Shown here: positions 57,292 to 64,000 of the stretch, in pieces
How positions within the stretch are numbered: position 1 is the first letter of the stretch
How the letters are laid out: every line of letters begins with the position of its first letter
From: Blastopirellula sediminis
GTDB lineage: Bacteria > Planctomycetota > Planctomycetia > Pirellulales > Pirellulaceae
Direction of reading: 5' to 3'
DNA length: 64,000 bases
NCBI RefSeq assembly: GCF_020966755.1
Contig: NZ_JAJKFT010000010.1
Span: 992,001 to 1,056,000 of the forward strand
Position numbers and translations under genes: made by a program
The notes under the pieces: model-generated
Database searches by the model: none
What the model was told of the DNA's origin: nothing
What the model saw: only the letters and a program-made list of their open reading frames with translations

Positions 57292-57864
57292 TTAGTTGAT
57301 ATTCACCAAGGCGCCTTCCATTGTGATCATCGCGTCGCCGGTCACTTCGATCGTCGGCGCTTCGAGCGAGATCGCCGCCGGCGTGACTTCGAATGAACCG
57401 TCGGCCGCTTCCAATACGTGCCCGGCCGGAGTGGCCGAGCGAATGGTATCGGTGACCGTCTCGGTGATTCCTTCCGGCGTAATACTGAGCGTGTTTTCGG
57501 CCACTTTGAAAATGATCGACTCCGGCGTCATCGTGATGCTCGCGCCGCCGGCCAGCGGTCCGACGCTAATCGTGATCAATTCCGGCTCCATCTGAATGCT
57601 GGCTCCGGCGTCCGGTACGCCGACGATCTGACGAATCTGGCCAACTTCACCGGCGGTAAGGCAGATCGTCGCGCCGGCGTCGGTGCCGGTCACCGTGATC
57701 ATTCCCAAGCCGCTTACGACCTGGACTTGAGAAGTCGCCATGATGTTGACTTCCCCTTCCAAGCCGGAGGCGACGAGGTCGACGCCGTAACCTTTCGACT
57801 CGACGAGCACGCCGCCGTACGCGGTGGTCGTTTGAGAACCCCAGAGAATATGGTTTTTGTTCAT
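57292..57864 (-). CDS. Beta-repeat protein of the VgrG island
   Basis: A 190-residue protein with alternating hydrophobic and polar residues (GASIQMEPELITISVG, GASITMTPESIIFKVAEN, LSITPEGITETV, ISLEAPTIEVTGDAMITMEG). The periodicity resembles the beta-prism or beta-helix extension at the C-terminus of VgrG/gp5-type spikes. It may prolong the spike or carry a cargo. No catalytic motif is seen. It is cytoplasmic, with no signal peptide. Confidence 0.65.
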   Translation of the reverse strand: MNKNHILWGSQTTTAYGGVLVESKGYGVDLVASGLEGEVNIMATSQVQVVSGLGMITVTGTDAGATICLTAGEVGQIRQIVGVPDAGASIQMEPELITISVGPLAGGASITMTPESIIFKVAENTLSITPEGITETVTDTIRSATPAGHVLEAADGSFEVTPAAISLEAPTIEVTGDAMITMEGALVNIN

Positions 57865-57990
57865 GGATGTTGGCCTATCTCAATTCGCTTGCGAGCTTGT
57901 ATCAGGTCTCAAATTCGTAATGACCAGCGCTTTGATTAGCGAATTCCAACGGCGCCCAGTGAACGACGCCACCTGAAACTCGGATCATGG

Positions 57991-59838
57991 TTACTGCTGT
58001 GCGTTTGGCTCCGCGTCGTCGTCTCCGCCCGCGCCACCTTCCGCACCACCACCAGCGCCTCCGGCTCCACCTTCCGCACCGCCACCAGCGCCACCGGCAC
58101 CACCTTCCGCAGCACCACCAGCGCCTCCAGCTCCACCTTCCGCAGCACCACCAGCGCCTCCGGCTCCACCTTCTGCAGCACCACCAGCGCCTCCGGCTCC
58201 ACCTTCCGCAGCACCACCAGCGCCTCCAGCTCCACCTTCCGCAGCACCACCAGCGCCTCCGGCTCCACCTTCCGCAGCACCACCAGCGCCTCCGGCACCA
58301 CCTTCCGCAGCACCACCAGCGCCGCCGGCACCACCTTCCGCAGCACCACCAGCGCCTCCGGCACCACCTTCCGCAGCACCACCAGCGCCTCCGGCTCCAC
58401 CTTCCGCAGCACCACCAGCGCCTCCGGCACCACCTTCCGCAGCACCACCAGCGCCGCCGGCACCACCTTCCGCAGCACCACCAGCGCCGCCGGCTCCACC
58501 TTCCGCAGCACCACCAGCGCCTCCGGCACCACCTTCCGCAGCACCACCAGCGCCGCCGGCTCCACCTTCCGCAGCACCACCAGCGCCTCCGGCACCACCT
58601 TCCGCAGCACCACCAGCGCCTCCGGCTCCACCTTCCGCAGCACCACCAGCACCTCCGGCTCCACCTTCCGCAGCACCACCAGCGCCGCCGGCACCACCTT
58701 CCGCAGCACCGCCAGCGCCTCCGGCACCACCTTCCGCACCACCACCAGCGCCTCCGGCTCCACCTTCCGCACCGCCACCAGCGCCACCGGCACCACCTTC
58801 CGCAGCACCACCAGCGCCTCCGGCACCACCTTCTGCACCGCCACCAGCGCCTCCAGCTCCACCTTCCGCAGCACCACCAGCGCCTCCAGCTCCACCTTCC
58901 GCAGCACCACCAGCGCCTCCGGCTCCACCTTCCGCAGCACCACCAGCGCCTCCGGCTCCACCTCCACCTTCCGGATTTTCCGGTTCTCCTTCCGCGAGGT
59001 TTCGAGCGCCGGCAGCGCCGTCGTTTCCTTCACGACGTGCTGCTCCTGCGCCACCTTGTTCGACAGGCTGTTCGACGCCATTGCCGGCGGCGTTTGCGTT
59101 CGGCGCCTCTTGTCGCGGCACCACTGCCGCGCCGTGGTCGGCGTGATTTTCGGCCGCTTCCACCGGCGCGTTGACTTTCTCCAGCGAAACGATCAGCGCG
59201 AAGATGCGGGAAGTGATCATCGTCGAGATCCCTTCCAGCTCGTGCGGCGCCCAGTCGTCGGTCGGCTCGCTACTTGAACTGCCGCTTGAGCTATCGTCAT
59301 CGTCGCCCGATTCGCTCTCAGAGCTTTCCGACTCTTCGCCGAACTCCGGGTATTTCACATGAATCGTCATCTGGTAGGCGATGGTCGTCAAAACGTAAAG
59401 CGCCACCAGCGCCTTGATGCCGCGGACCACCGCGATCGAAGCTCCTTCCGGCGGATGATTTTCCGCGGCGGCGGCTTGCGCTTCGGCGGCCGCAGCCAAC
59501 GCGAAGCTGAAGATCGGGGCGCCGGAGTATTCGTATTTGTCCGCGCGCGAAAACTCTCCCAAGGGCCCCGCATAGGCGAGATCGTTCTTCCCGCCCAGGA
59601 CCATTTCGTTCTCGCCCCACTGGCCGCCCAGCAAACCGAGCATGATGCCGACGGGACTAGCGCCGACGTTCGCAAAGAAGGCGGGATCGACGATAAGCGT
59701 TTGCCGAGTGCCGAAGAACGACTCCAGGTTCTGACCGTAGATCGAGTCGACCGCGGTACCTAACGTGCATTCGTACTTACCGCCGCCGAATGCAAATAGG
59801 TCTTTCGCTGCGTTTTCCAACCAGTTGGTGAATGACAT
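57991..59838 (-). CDS. Gly/Ala/Glu-repeat protein of the VgrG island
   Basis: A 615-residue protein. The first 130 residues are a non-repetitive domain (MSFTNWLENAAKDLFAFGGG). Then come a hydrophobic helix (VVRGIKALVALYVLTTIAY), a Ser/Glu/Asp-rich acidic stretch and a linker. From about residue 290 to near the end there are about 29 units of GGAGGAGGAAE with few variants. The repeat-free N-terminus shows it is a true gene rather than a chance frame, even though all frames are open through the repeat. The function is unknown; it may be a fibrous or cargo-like component. It lies 33 bases after vgrG. Confidence 0.8.
   Translation of the reverse strand: MSFTNWLENAAKDLFAFGGGKYECTLGTAVDSIYGQNLESFFGTRQTLIVDPAFFANVGASPVGIMLGLLGGQWGENEMVLGGKNDLAYAGPLGEFSRADKYEYSGAPIFSFALAAAAEAQAAAAENHPPEGASIAVVRGIKALVALYVLTTIAYQMTIHVKYPEFGEESESSESESGDDDDSSSGSSSSEPTDDWAPHELEGISTMITSRIFALIVSLEKVNAPVEAAENHADHGAAVVPRQEAPNANAAGNGVEQPVEQGGAGAARREGNDGAAGARNLAEGEPENPEGGGGAGGAGGAAEGGAGGAGGAAEGGAGGAGGAAEGGAGGAGGGAEGGAGGAGGAAEGGAGGAGGGAEGGAGGAGGGAEGGAGGAGGAAEGGAGGAGGAAEGGAGGAGGAAEGGAGGAGGAAEGGAGGAGGAAEGGAGGAGGAAEGGAGGAGGAAEGGAGGAGGAAEGGAGGAGGAAEGGAGGAGGAAEGGAGGAGGAAEGGAGGAGGAAEGGAGGAGGAAEGGAGGAGGAAEGGAGGAGGAAEGGAGGAGGAAEGGAGGAGGAAEGGAGGAGGAAEGGAGGAGGAAEGGAGGAGGGAEGGAGGAGGGAEGGAGGDDDAEPNAQQ
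58022..58972. repeat. 33-bp tandem repeat encoding GGAGGAGGAAE, about 29 units
   Basis: The unit contains the constant piece CCACCTTCCGCAGCACCACC, with most differences at third codon positions (GCCTCC, GCGCCG and similar) and a few Ala/Gly changes. The length is always a multiple of three, so unit gain or loss keeps the frame. Confidence 0.9.
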
Positions 59839-59871
59839 CGCCGCTTGTTCCTCTCGCTTCTAACCGACGGA

Positions 59872-61584
59872 CTAACCCGGCAGTGAGCCGCACAGGGCGT
59901 AATGCTTGGTGGGGGTGTAGTTGTAGCGATAGCTCTCGGTGTTATCGACCGCTTGTCGTTCGGAGTGGACTTGCGTGTACTGGTGACCCGGCACGTCGTG
60001 GAAGACGAGCGCGTTGAAGTTCTTCAGCGGATCGCCTTGGAAGATGCACGACTTGATCCCACCCTTTTGATTGTTCGAGGGGAGCTCCAGCGGCGGCATG
60101 TTCTTCGAGTTGTAAACGCTGCCGACGACGATCGGGCGATCGGGATCTCCCTCTTCAAAGGCGACGATCACTTCATGTCCGATGCGCGGCCAGAAGAAAG
60201 CCCCCCAGCGCGGTCCAGCCCAGACCTGGCCGACGCGAATCCAGCACGAGGCGTTTTCGTTTTCAATGTCGCTCCGGTCCCACGCAAACTTCACTTTGAT
60301 GCGACCATACTTGTCGACGAAGATCTCTTCTTTTTCCGGCCCGACGACCCGCGCCGACTGCATGCCGTGGATCTTCGGCCGCGGCGTGATCAGTTGCGGT
60401 CGAAACTGCACCGCTTTCGGTTGGCAGAGAAAGTTGTTTTCGTAGTGGAGATCCGTTCCCAGCGACGCATCGTGCGAGCGATAGTTGACGTCGACCTTGG
60501 CGTCATGTTCGATCTCAAGCAGTTGATATTCGTCGTCCCCGTTGGAATGCCGCAGCAGCGTGAACAAATAGCCCGGCGTCAGACGGGGAATATCGCTGTT
60601 CCCTTGGCAACGGACCGCAGTCGTCGCGATTCGTTGGGCGTCCAAGCGAGCCGAAGCGTCTCCAGCGTCATTGGTCTTGCCAAGTTCGCCGCTTTGATCG
60701 CCGCCGCCGCCGTTGACGTCGTCAAACCAACCGGCGTAACCGGACGGAAAGGTATAGACTTCGCGGCGTTCGTCCGGCAAATCGCTGACGGCGTGCAAGT
60801 CATGTTGGGCTAGACCGCATTTGACGGTCTTCACGATGTCGGCCGACGCGTCGAGATCTTGCCCAGTCATTTGAAAGGCGATGTCGCGGAGCGCCACTTT
60901 CTTGGTGGTAATCTGCTGCTCGCGCCGCCAAGCGTAGATTCGATTCTCGGGGCGAACGCCGCCGATGATCTGCTCATAGATCAGGCCGCTGATCCCTTCG
61001 ATCGATACCTGGCTGACCGTTTGATCGCACAGGAACATCGTGTGCTTCTCTTTTTCGTGCTTGAAGTGGAAATAGATTCCCACTTCTTCCATCAGCCGCA
61101 TCGCGAAATCGAGATCCGATTCTTCGTATTGCACCAGGTAGTCGCGATCGGGATAACTCGATTTCAGATTGAAGTCGACGTCGTACCCGGTAAAGACTTC
61201 CTTCAAGACTTGCGGAACGTTCATCCGCTGGAAGATGCGGCAGTTGCGAGTCAGCCCCATCAGCCAATGTTTGGGAGCGAGGGTCGCTTCGTACTGCGTG
61301 AATTGATCGTCGCGGCTCACTTCGGCGAAAGAAGTGATGATGCCATTGAAGTAGCGCGTCGTCAGGCCGGTAAAATCGTCAAGCGAAACGGTCGCCGTCT
61401 TCCCCAGGATCTTGGAAAAGTCGATGTCGCTCGTCGGACTCCCCAGCAACGTCAGCTGGAACTCATAGAGTCGACTAACCGCTTCGCGACCGCGAAATGC
61501 GGAGATCGCCAGCGTCATCGGACCCAATGGAGTTTCGACTCGCAAGGGGCGATTCGACGCGTCAAAGAGTTCTGAGAGATCCAC
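59872..61584 (-). CDS. vgrG: Type VI secretion-type VgrG spike protein
   Basis: A 570-residue protein. The N-terminal gp27-like part includes ETPLGPMTLAISAFRGREAV and LYEFQLTLLGS. The middle has QYEESDLDFAMRLMEEVGIYF. The gp5-like OB region has CWIRVGQVWAGPRWGAFFWP and RIGHEVIVAFEEGDPDRPI, and the standard end of VgrG follows. No enzymatic extension is present. The GTG at 61584 starts the conserved region; in-frame sequence to 61809 shows no similarity and lies in the shared upstream region. It heads the minus-strand series. No sheath, tube or baseplate genes are in the window. Confidence 0.93.
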   Translation of the reverse strand: MDLSELFDASNRPLRVETPLGPMTLAISAFRGREAVSRLYEFQLTLLGSPTSDIDFSKILGKTATVSLDDFTGLTTRYFNGIITSFAEVSRDDQFTQYEATLAPKHWLMGLTRNCRIFQRMNVPQVLKEVFTGYDVDFNLKSSYPDRDYLVQYEESDLDFAMRLMEEVGIYFHFKHEKEKHTMFLCDQTVSQVSIEGISGLIYEQIIGGVRPENRIYAWRREQQITTKKVALRDIAFQMTGQDLDASADIVKTVKCGLAQHDLHAVSDLPDERREVYTFPSGYAGWFDDVNGGGGDQSGELGKTNDAGDASARLDAQRIATTAVRCQGNSDIPRLTPGYLFTLLRHSNGDDEYQLLEIEHDAKVDVNYRSHDASLGTDLHYENNFLCQPKAVQFRPQLITPRPKIHGMQSARVVGPEKEEIFVDKYGRIKVKFAWDRSDIENENASCWIRVGQVWAGPRWGAFFWPRIGHEVIVAFEEGDPDRPIVVGSVYNSKNMPPLELPSNNQKGGIKSCIFQGDPLKNFNALVFHDVPGHQYTQVHSERQAVDNTESYRYNYTPTKHYALCGSLPG

Positions 61585-61904
61585 TGGAGACGTTCCCCCG
61601 ACAAAAGACGGATTGCTAGCACGTCTTCTGCTTCGGCATTTCCTCCTTCTTCCATTTGCCCGACATCGGGGACGTGGCGAGAAAACCTCACCGACTGCGT
61701 AGACTGCGCCGCAAATAGCGATTGGCCGAACGCAACGATCATGCGGCAGATCGCGACTGCACCGCCGGAAGCAATTGCAGCGACCGCAAGCGACCTGAAC
61801 TGTTGCCAAAAGAATACGGGGAAGTCGTTTGCCCCTCTCGGACGTTGATGTAGAGTTGCATGGTTTTTTTTCTGCAACATTCCCTGAGGCGAAACGGCAA
61901 CGTC
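61585..61904. other. Divergent control region between vgrG and the caspase-like gene
   Basis: No gene is supported; a 40-codon minus-strand frame (61739-61861) is too short to call. A hairpin (GTTGCA 61855-61860 with TGCAAC 61873-61878, loop with eight T) lies in the leader of the caspase-like gene. No clear promoter boxes are seen. Confidence 0.4.
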
Positions 61905-64000
61905 ATGAATCGAGGCCGAAATAACCAATCGAGTTCCCACACCCCAGCTCGTGGGGAACAAGCAGACCAACAACGTTGGCACGCGTTTGACGCGCCGCGC
62001 CGTACCGATTGGAAGCGGCTGCAGCTGCCGTTTTCGATCGCGTTTCTTGCAGGCCTGATTCTGGTCATCCTGTGGACCAGCAGTTGGCTTCGTCCTCCGC
62101 GGCCGACGCGATTCCTGTTGGCGGGCGCCGGTTACGAGACGAATCTCTCGGTTCCGCACAACGCTCTCGGCTGGAACGTGCTGGTCGACTTGCAAGAAGT
62201 TTCTAATGACGCCCAGACGCAGCGCTATTGGGGCCATCGCTTGCTGCGCAGCGGCGACGGTCCGCAGCGGATGCAAATCGGCTGGCGTCCGAATCTGGAA
62301 AACATCGACGAAAACAACGTCGTTTTGATGCTGACCGGGCATGGCTTCATCGGCGAAAAAGGTCCGGCGCTGCTGCCCGAAAACGTCGACCTTTCGAAAC
62401 GTCCTGAAGCGATCAACATCTCCGACGTCATCGCCGAACTGCAAAAGCTGCCGGAACAGACCAACAAGCTGCTGATCATCGACAGCTGCCGCACAATCGT
62501 CGCACCCCGCTTGGGACTACTTACGAACAACTTCTCCGACTCGATGCGCGAGCTCGACGCTGAGATTCGCAAAGCGCCGAATCTGACCGTCGTCATCGCG
62601 GCCGACGTCGATCAGCGAGCCTTTAGCTACTACCAGCAACATCGCACCGCGATGGGGCACTACGTGATCGAAGGGTTGCGCGGCGCCATCACCGACAGCG
62701 ACGACGACGGCCGCATCGACGCCGGCGAGCTGTTCCGCTACGTCGACAGCGAGTTAATGCAATTTGCCGCCGCCAACCACAACCGTCGCCAAAACGTGAT
62801 GTTGCTGCCGCTCGGCGACGAAGGTACGACGCGCGCCGACGCCTTCGACCTGGGCGTGCTCCGCCCCGGCTACGAACCAGAGAAAGCCCCCACGCCGATT
62901 CCGGTGACCGAATGGGAATGGATGACCGAGTTCTGGCAGCAGCAAACGTCCCTGGCGCAAGCCAAGCCGTCGGTGTTGCGTTTCGCGCCTCACATCTGGC
63001 GGCGTTATCAAGAGACGCTGCTGCGGATGGAATCGCTGCTGATCGCCGGCGACGTCGCCAACGCGTCCCGTCTGCGCAGCTCCGCTTCGGAACTGGCCAA
63101 CGCCCTGGAAAACGGACGACAATTGCCGCTGCAATCGCAGGACTTGTCCCTCTCGTGGCGAGCCGCCGCCGGTTGGTTGCAACCGTCGCCGGAAGCGGTT
63201 TCGTCGGCGGCGACCTTGTTGACCTCGACCGCGCCGCAAGATGTCCGAGCCACCTACGATCAATCGGCCCAGCAACAAATCGCCTTGGGAGTGCCGGAAG
63301 CGGCCTTCGCCGACGCGCTTCGCCGTGAGCTGCTGCTCCGTGCGGCGGAAGACCCGATTCGTCAACTCAATAAGAACTGGCGCGTGATCGGCTCGATCGG
63401 CCAATCGCACGAGACCGGCCCGACCGAACTGGTGTTCGTCGATCTCCTCTGCCAGCAGATCGACATGTCGAAGTTGTCGCCAGCCGACGCCGAAGCGATC
63501 GGCCGTGCGATCAAAACCAACCTGCTGGCCGAACAGGCCGCCGCTTCGACGGCCCTCTGGAGCACCGCTTTCTCGTCCCGCGTTGATGCTGCCGACTTGG
63601 AGCGTCGCTTGGGACAGGACCTCCTCTTTATCGATTCGTCGACTCGGTTGAAATCGATCGGACATTTCGAAACAGCCGCCAAGGCGTACGCGTCGATCAC
63701 CAACGACGTCGCCATCCTGATCCGTGCGATGGAAGCTCGCAACAACGCGCTGGCCGAACTGCCGTTCTATAACAACTGGACGATGGCCACGCCGCCGGAA
63801 TCAGGCGGACAAGGGCTGGAGATCCAGGTAATGAATCTGTGGGAGTCGGCCCATGATCTGGACGATCAAATGAACGGCGCCGTCTCGGCGACTGCGGTCA
63901 CGCCTGACATGCTTTCAACGCTGATCGGCCTGACGACAAAGGTCGAACAGCAACGTTTGGACCTGCAAAAGCAGAACGAACAAGAACAAACGTCGGCCTT
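61905..64000 (+). CDS. Membrane-anchored caspase-like peptidase (C14), 3' end outside the window
   Basis: At least 698 residues; the frame is open to the window end. The N-terminus is polar and basic, then one membrane helix (FSIAFLAGLILVILWTSSWL, about 47-66). The caspase-fold domain follows, with catalytic His146 in MLTGHGF and Cys195 in IIDSCRT, 49 residues apart as usual. The domain ends GHYVIEGLRGAI, then a perfect 12-residue EF-hand loop (Asp264 to Glu275) and LFRYVDSEL. The rest is a long helical region. GAGGC precedes the ATG at 61905. It is divergent from vgrG. The substrate is unknown. Confidence 0.88.
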   Translation, partial: MNRGRNNQSSSHTPARGEQADQQRWHAFDAPRRTDWKRLQLPFSIAFLAGLILVILWTSSWLRPPRPTRFLLAGAGYETNLSVPHNALGWNVLVDLQEVSNDAQTQRYWGHRLLRSGDGPQRMQIGWRPNLENIDENNVVLMLTGHGFIGEKGPALLPENVDLSKRPEAINISDVIAELQKLPEQTNKLLIIDSCRTIVAPRLGLLTNNFSDSMRELDAEIRKAPNLTVVIAADVDQRAFSYYQQHRTAMGHYVIEGLRGAITDSDDDGRIDAGELFRYVDSELMQFAAANHNRRQNVMLLPLGDEGTTRADAFDLGVLRPGYEPEKAPTPIPVTEWEWMTEFWQQQTSLAQAKPSVLRFAPHIWRRYQETLLRMESLLIAGDVANASRLRSSASELANALENGRQLPLQSQDLSLSWRAAAGWLQPSPEAVSSAATLLTSTAPQDVRATYDQSAQQQIALGVPEAAFADALRRELLLRAAEDPIRQLNKNWRVIGSIGQSHETGPTELVFVDLLCQQIDMSKLSPADAEAIGRAIKTNLLAEQAAASTALWSTAFSSRVDAADLERRLGQDLLFIDSSTRLKSIGHFETAAKAYASITNDVAILIRAMEARNNALAELPFYNNWTMATPPESGGQGLEIQVMNLWESAHDLDDQMNGAVSATAVTPDMLSTLIGLTTKVEQQRLDLQKQNEQEQTSA

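Noticed and set aside
58022-58972. CRISPR array
   Set aside because: The 33-bp units are contiguous with no unique spacers, and they encode protein.
57936-59174. Long frames on both strands across the 33-bp repeat
   Set aside because: Because the unit is a multiple of three and lacks stops in several frames, these are repeats of one short phrase (for example HHQRLR or VLRKVEPEAL) without a unique domain. Only the frame with the unique N-terminal domain and vgrG-proximal start is kept.
61739-61861. A 40-codon minus-strand frame starting MQLYINVREG
   Set aside because: It is too short, with only a poly-A stretch and no ribosome site upstream, and no similarity is recognised. It may be a tiny gene but cannot be supported.

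Overview
The window looks like chromosomal DNA of a GC-rich planctomycete, probably a member of the Pirellulaceae (inference from gene content). Diagnostic genes are a PSCyt1/DUF1549/DUF1553 protein with its DUF1501 partner (45.6-50.0 kb), a DUF1559 prepilin-type remnant (2.2 kb), a kelch/DUF4198 protein, and lipid A genes (lpxD, lpxI) next to ordinary housekeeping genes. No rRNA, tRNA, CRISPR array, insertion sequence or integrase was recognised by eye.

Layout. 0-8 kb: 3' end of a primary sigma factor, a small membrane protein, a methyltransferase, an internally deleted DUF1559 gene beside a lipoprotein, a very large AsmA-like protein, a coiled-coil lipoprotein and a cyclophilin. 8.2-10.6 kb: a minus-strand bufA-bufB-bufC operon for a bufferin-like, post-translationally modified Cys-rich metal-binding peptide. 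11-16.7 kb: gap, a PhoD-type phosphatase, a 950-base repeat-rich gap and queC. 16.9-20 kb: four tandem copies of an unknown membrane protein, the last truncated. 20-24.5 kb: ilvC, ilvH, mprF. 24.7-27.2 kb: two zinc-ribbon/SUFU paralogues. 27.5-32.2 kb: a lysS with an unusual N-terminal domain, then a Lol/MacB-type ABC permease and ATPase. 32.5-42.2 kb: a nuclease-fold lipoprotein, a GntP permease, lpxD-lpxI, a PQQ-propeller protein, a DUF3386-like protein and a probably Fur-controlled kelch protein. 42.4-55 kb: uvrA, PSCyt1/DUF1501, HDOD and TPR proteins, folA-thyA and a double GNAT acetyltransferase.

55.2-64 kb is the most distinctive accessory region. A minus-strand series runs from VgrG through a protein carrying about 29 copies of an 11-residue Gly/Ala/Glu repeat, a beta-repeat protein, two related alpha-helical proteins, a coiled-coil protein and a PAAR tip protein. 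Divergent from it is a membrane-anchored caspase-fold protease with an intact His/Cys dyad and a canonical EF-hand loop. No contractile sheath or baseplate genes are present, so this is an orphan VgrG/PAAR island.

Two families of intergenic inverted repeats recur. Family A (8.2, 15.1, 15.9, 33.5, 37.8 kb) and family B (32.2, 39.3, 42.3, 52.5 kb) nearly always begin within about 30 bases of a stop codon. Their arms fold into hairpins whose stems vary while the loops are conserved, which suggests a role at mRNA 3' ends.
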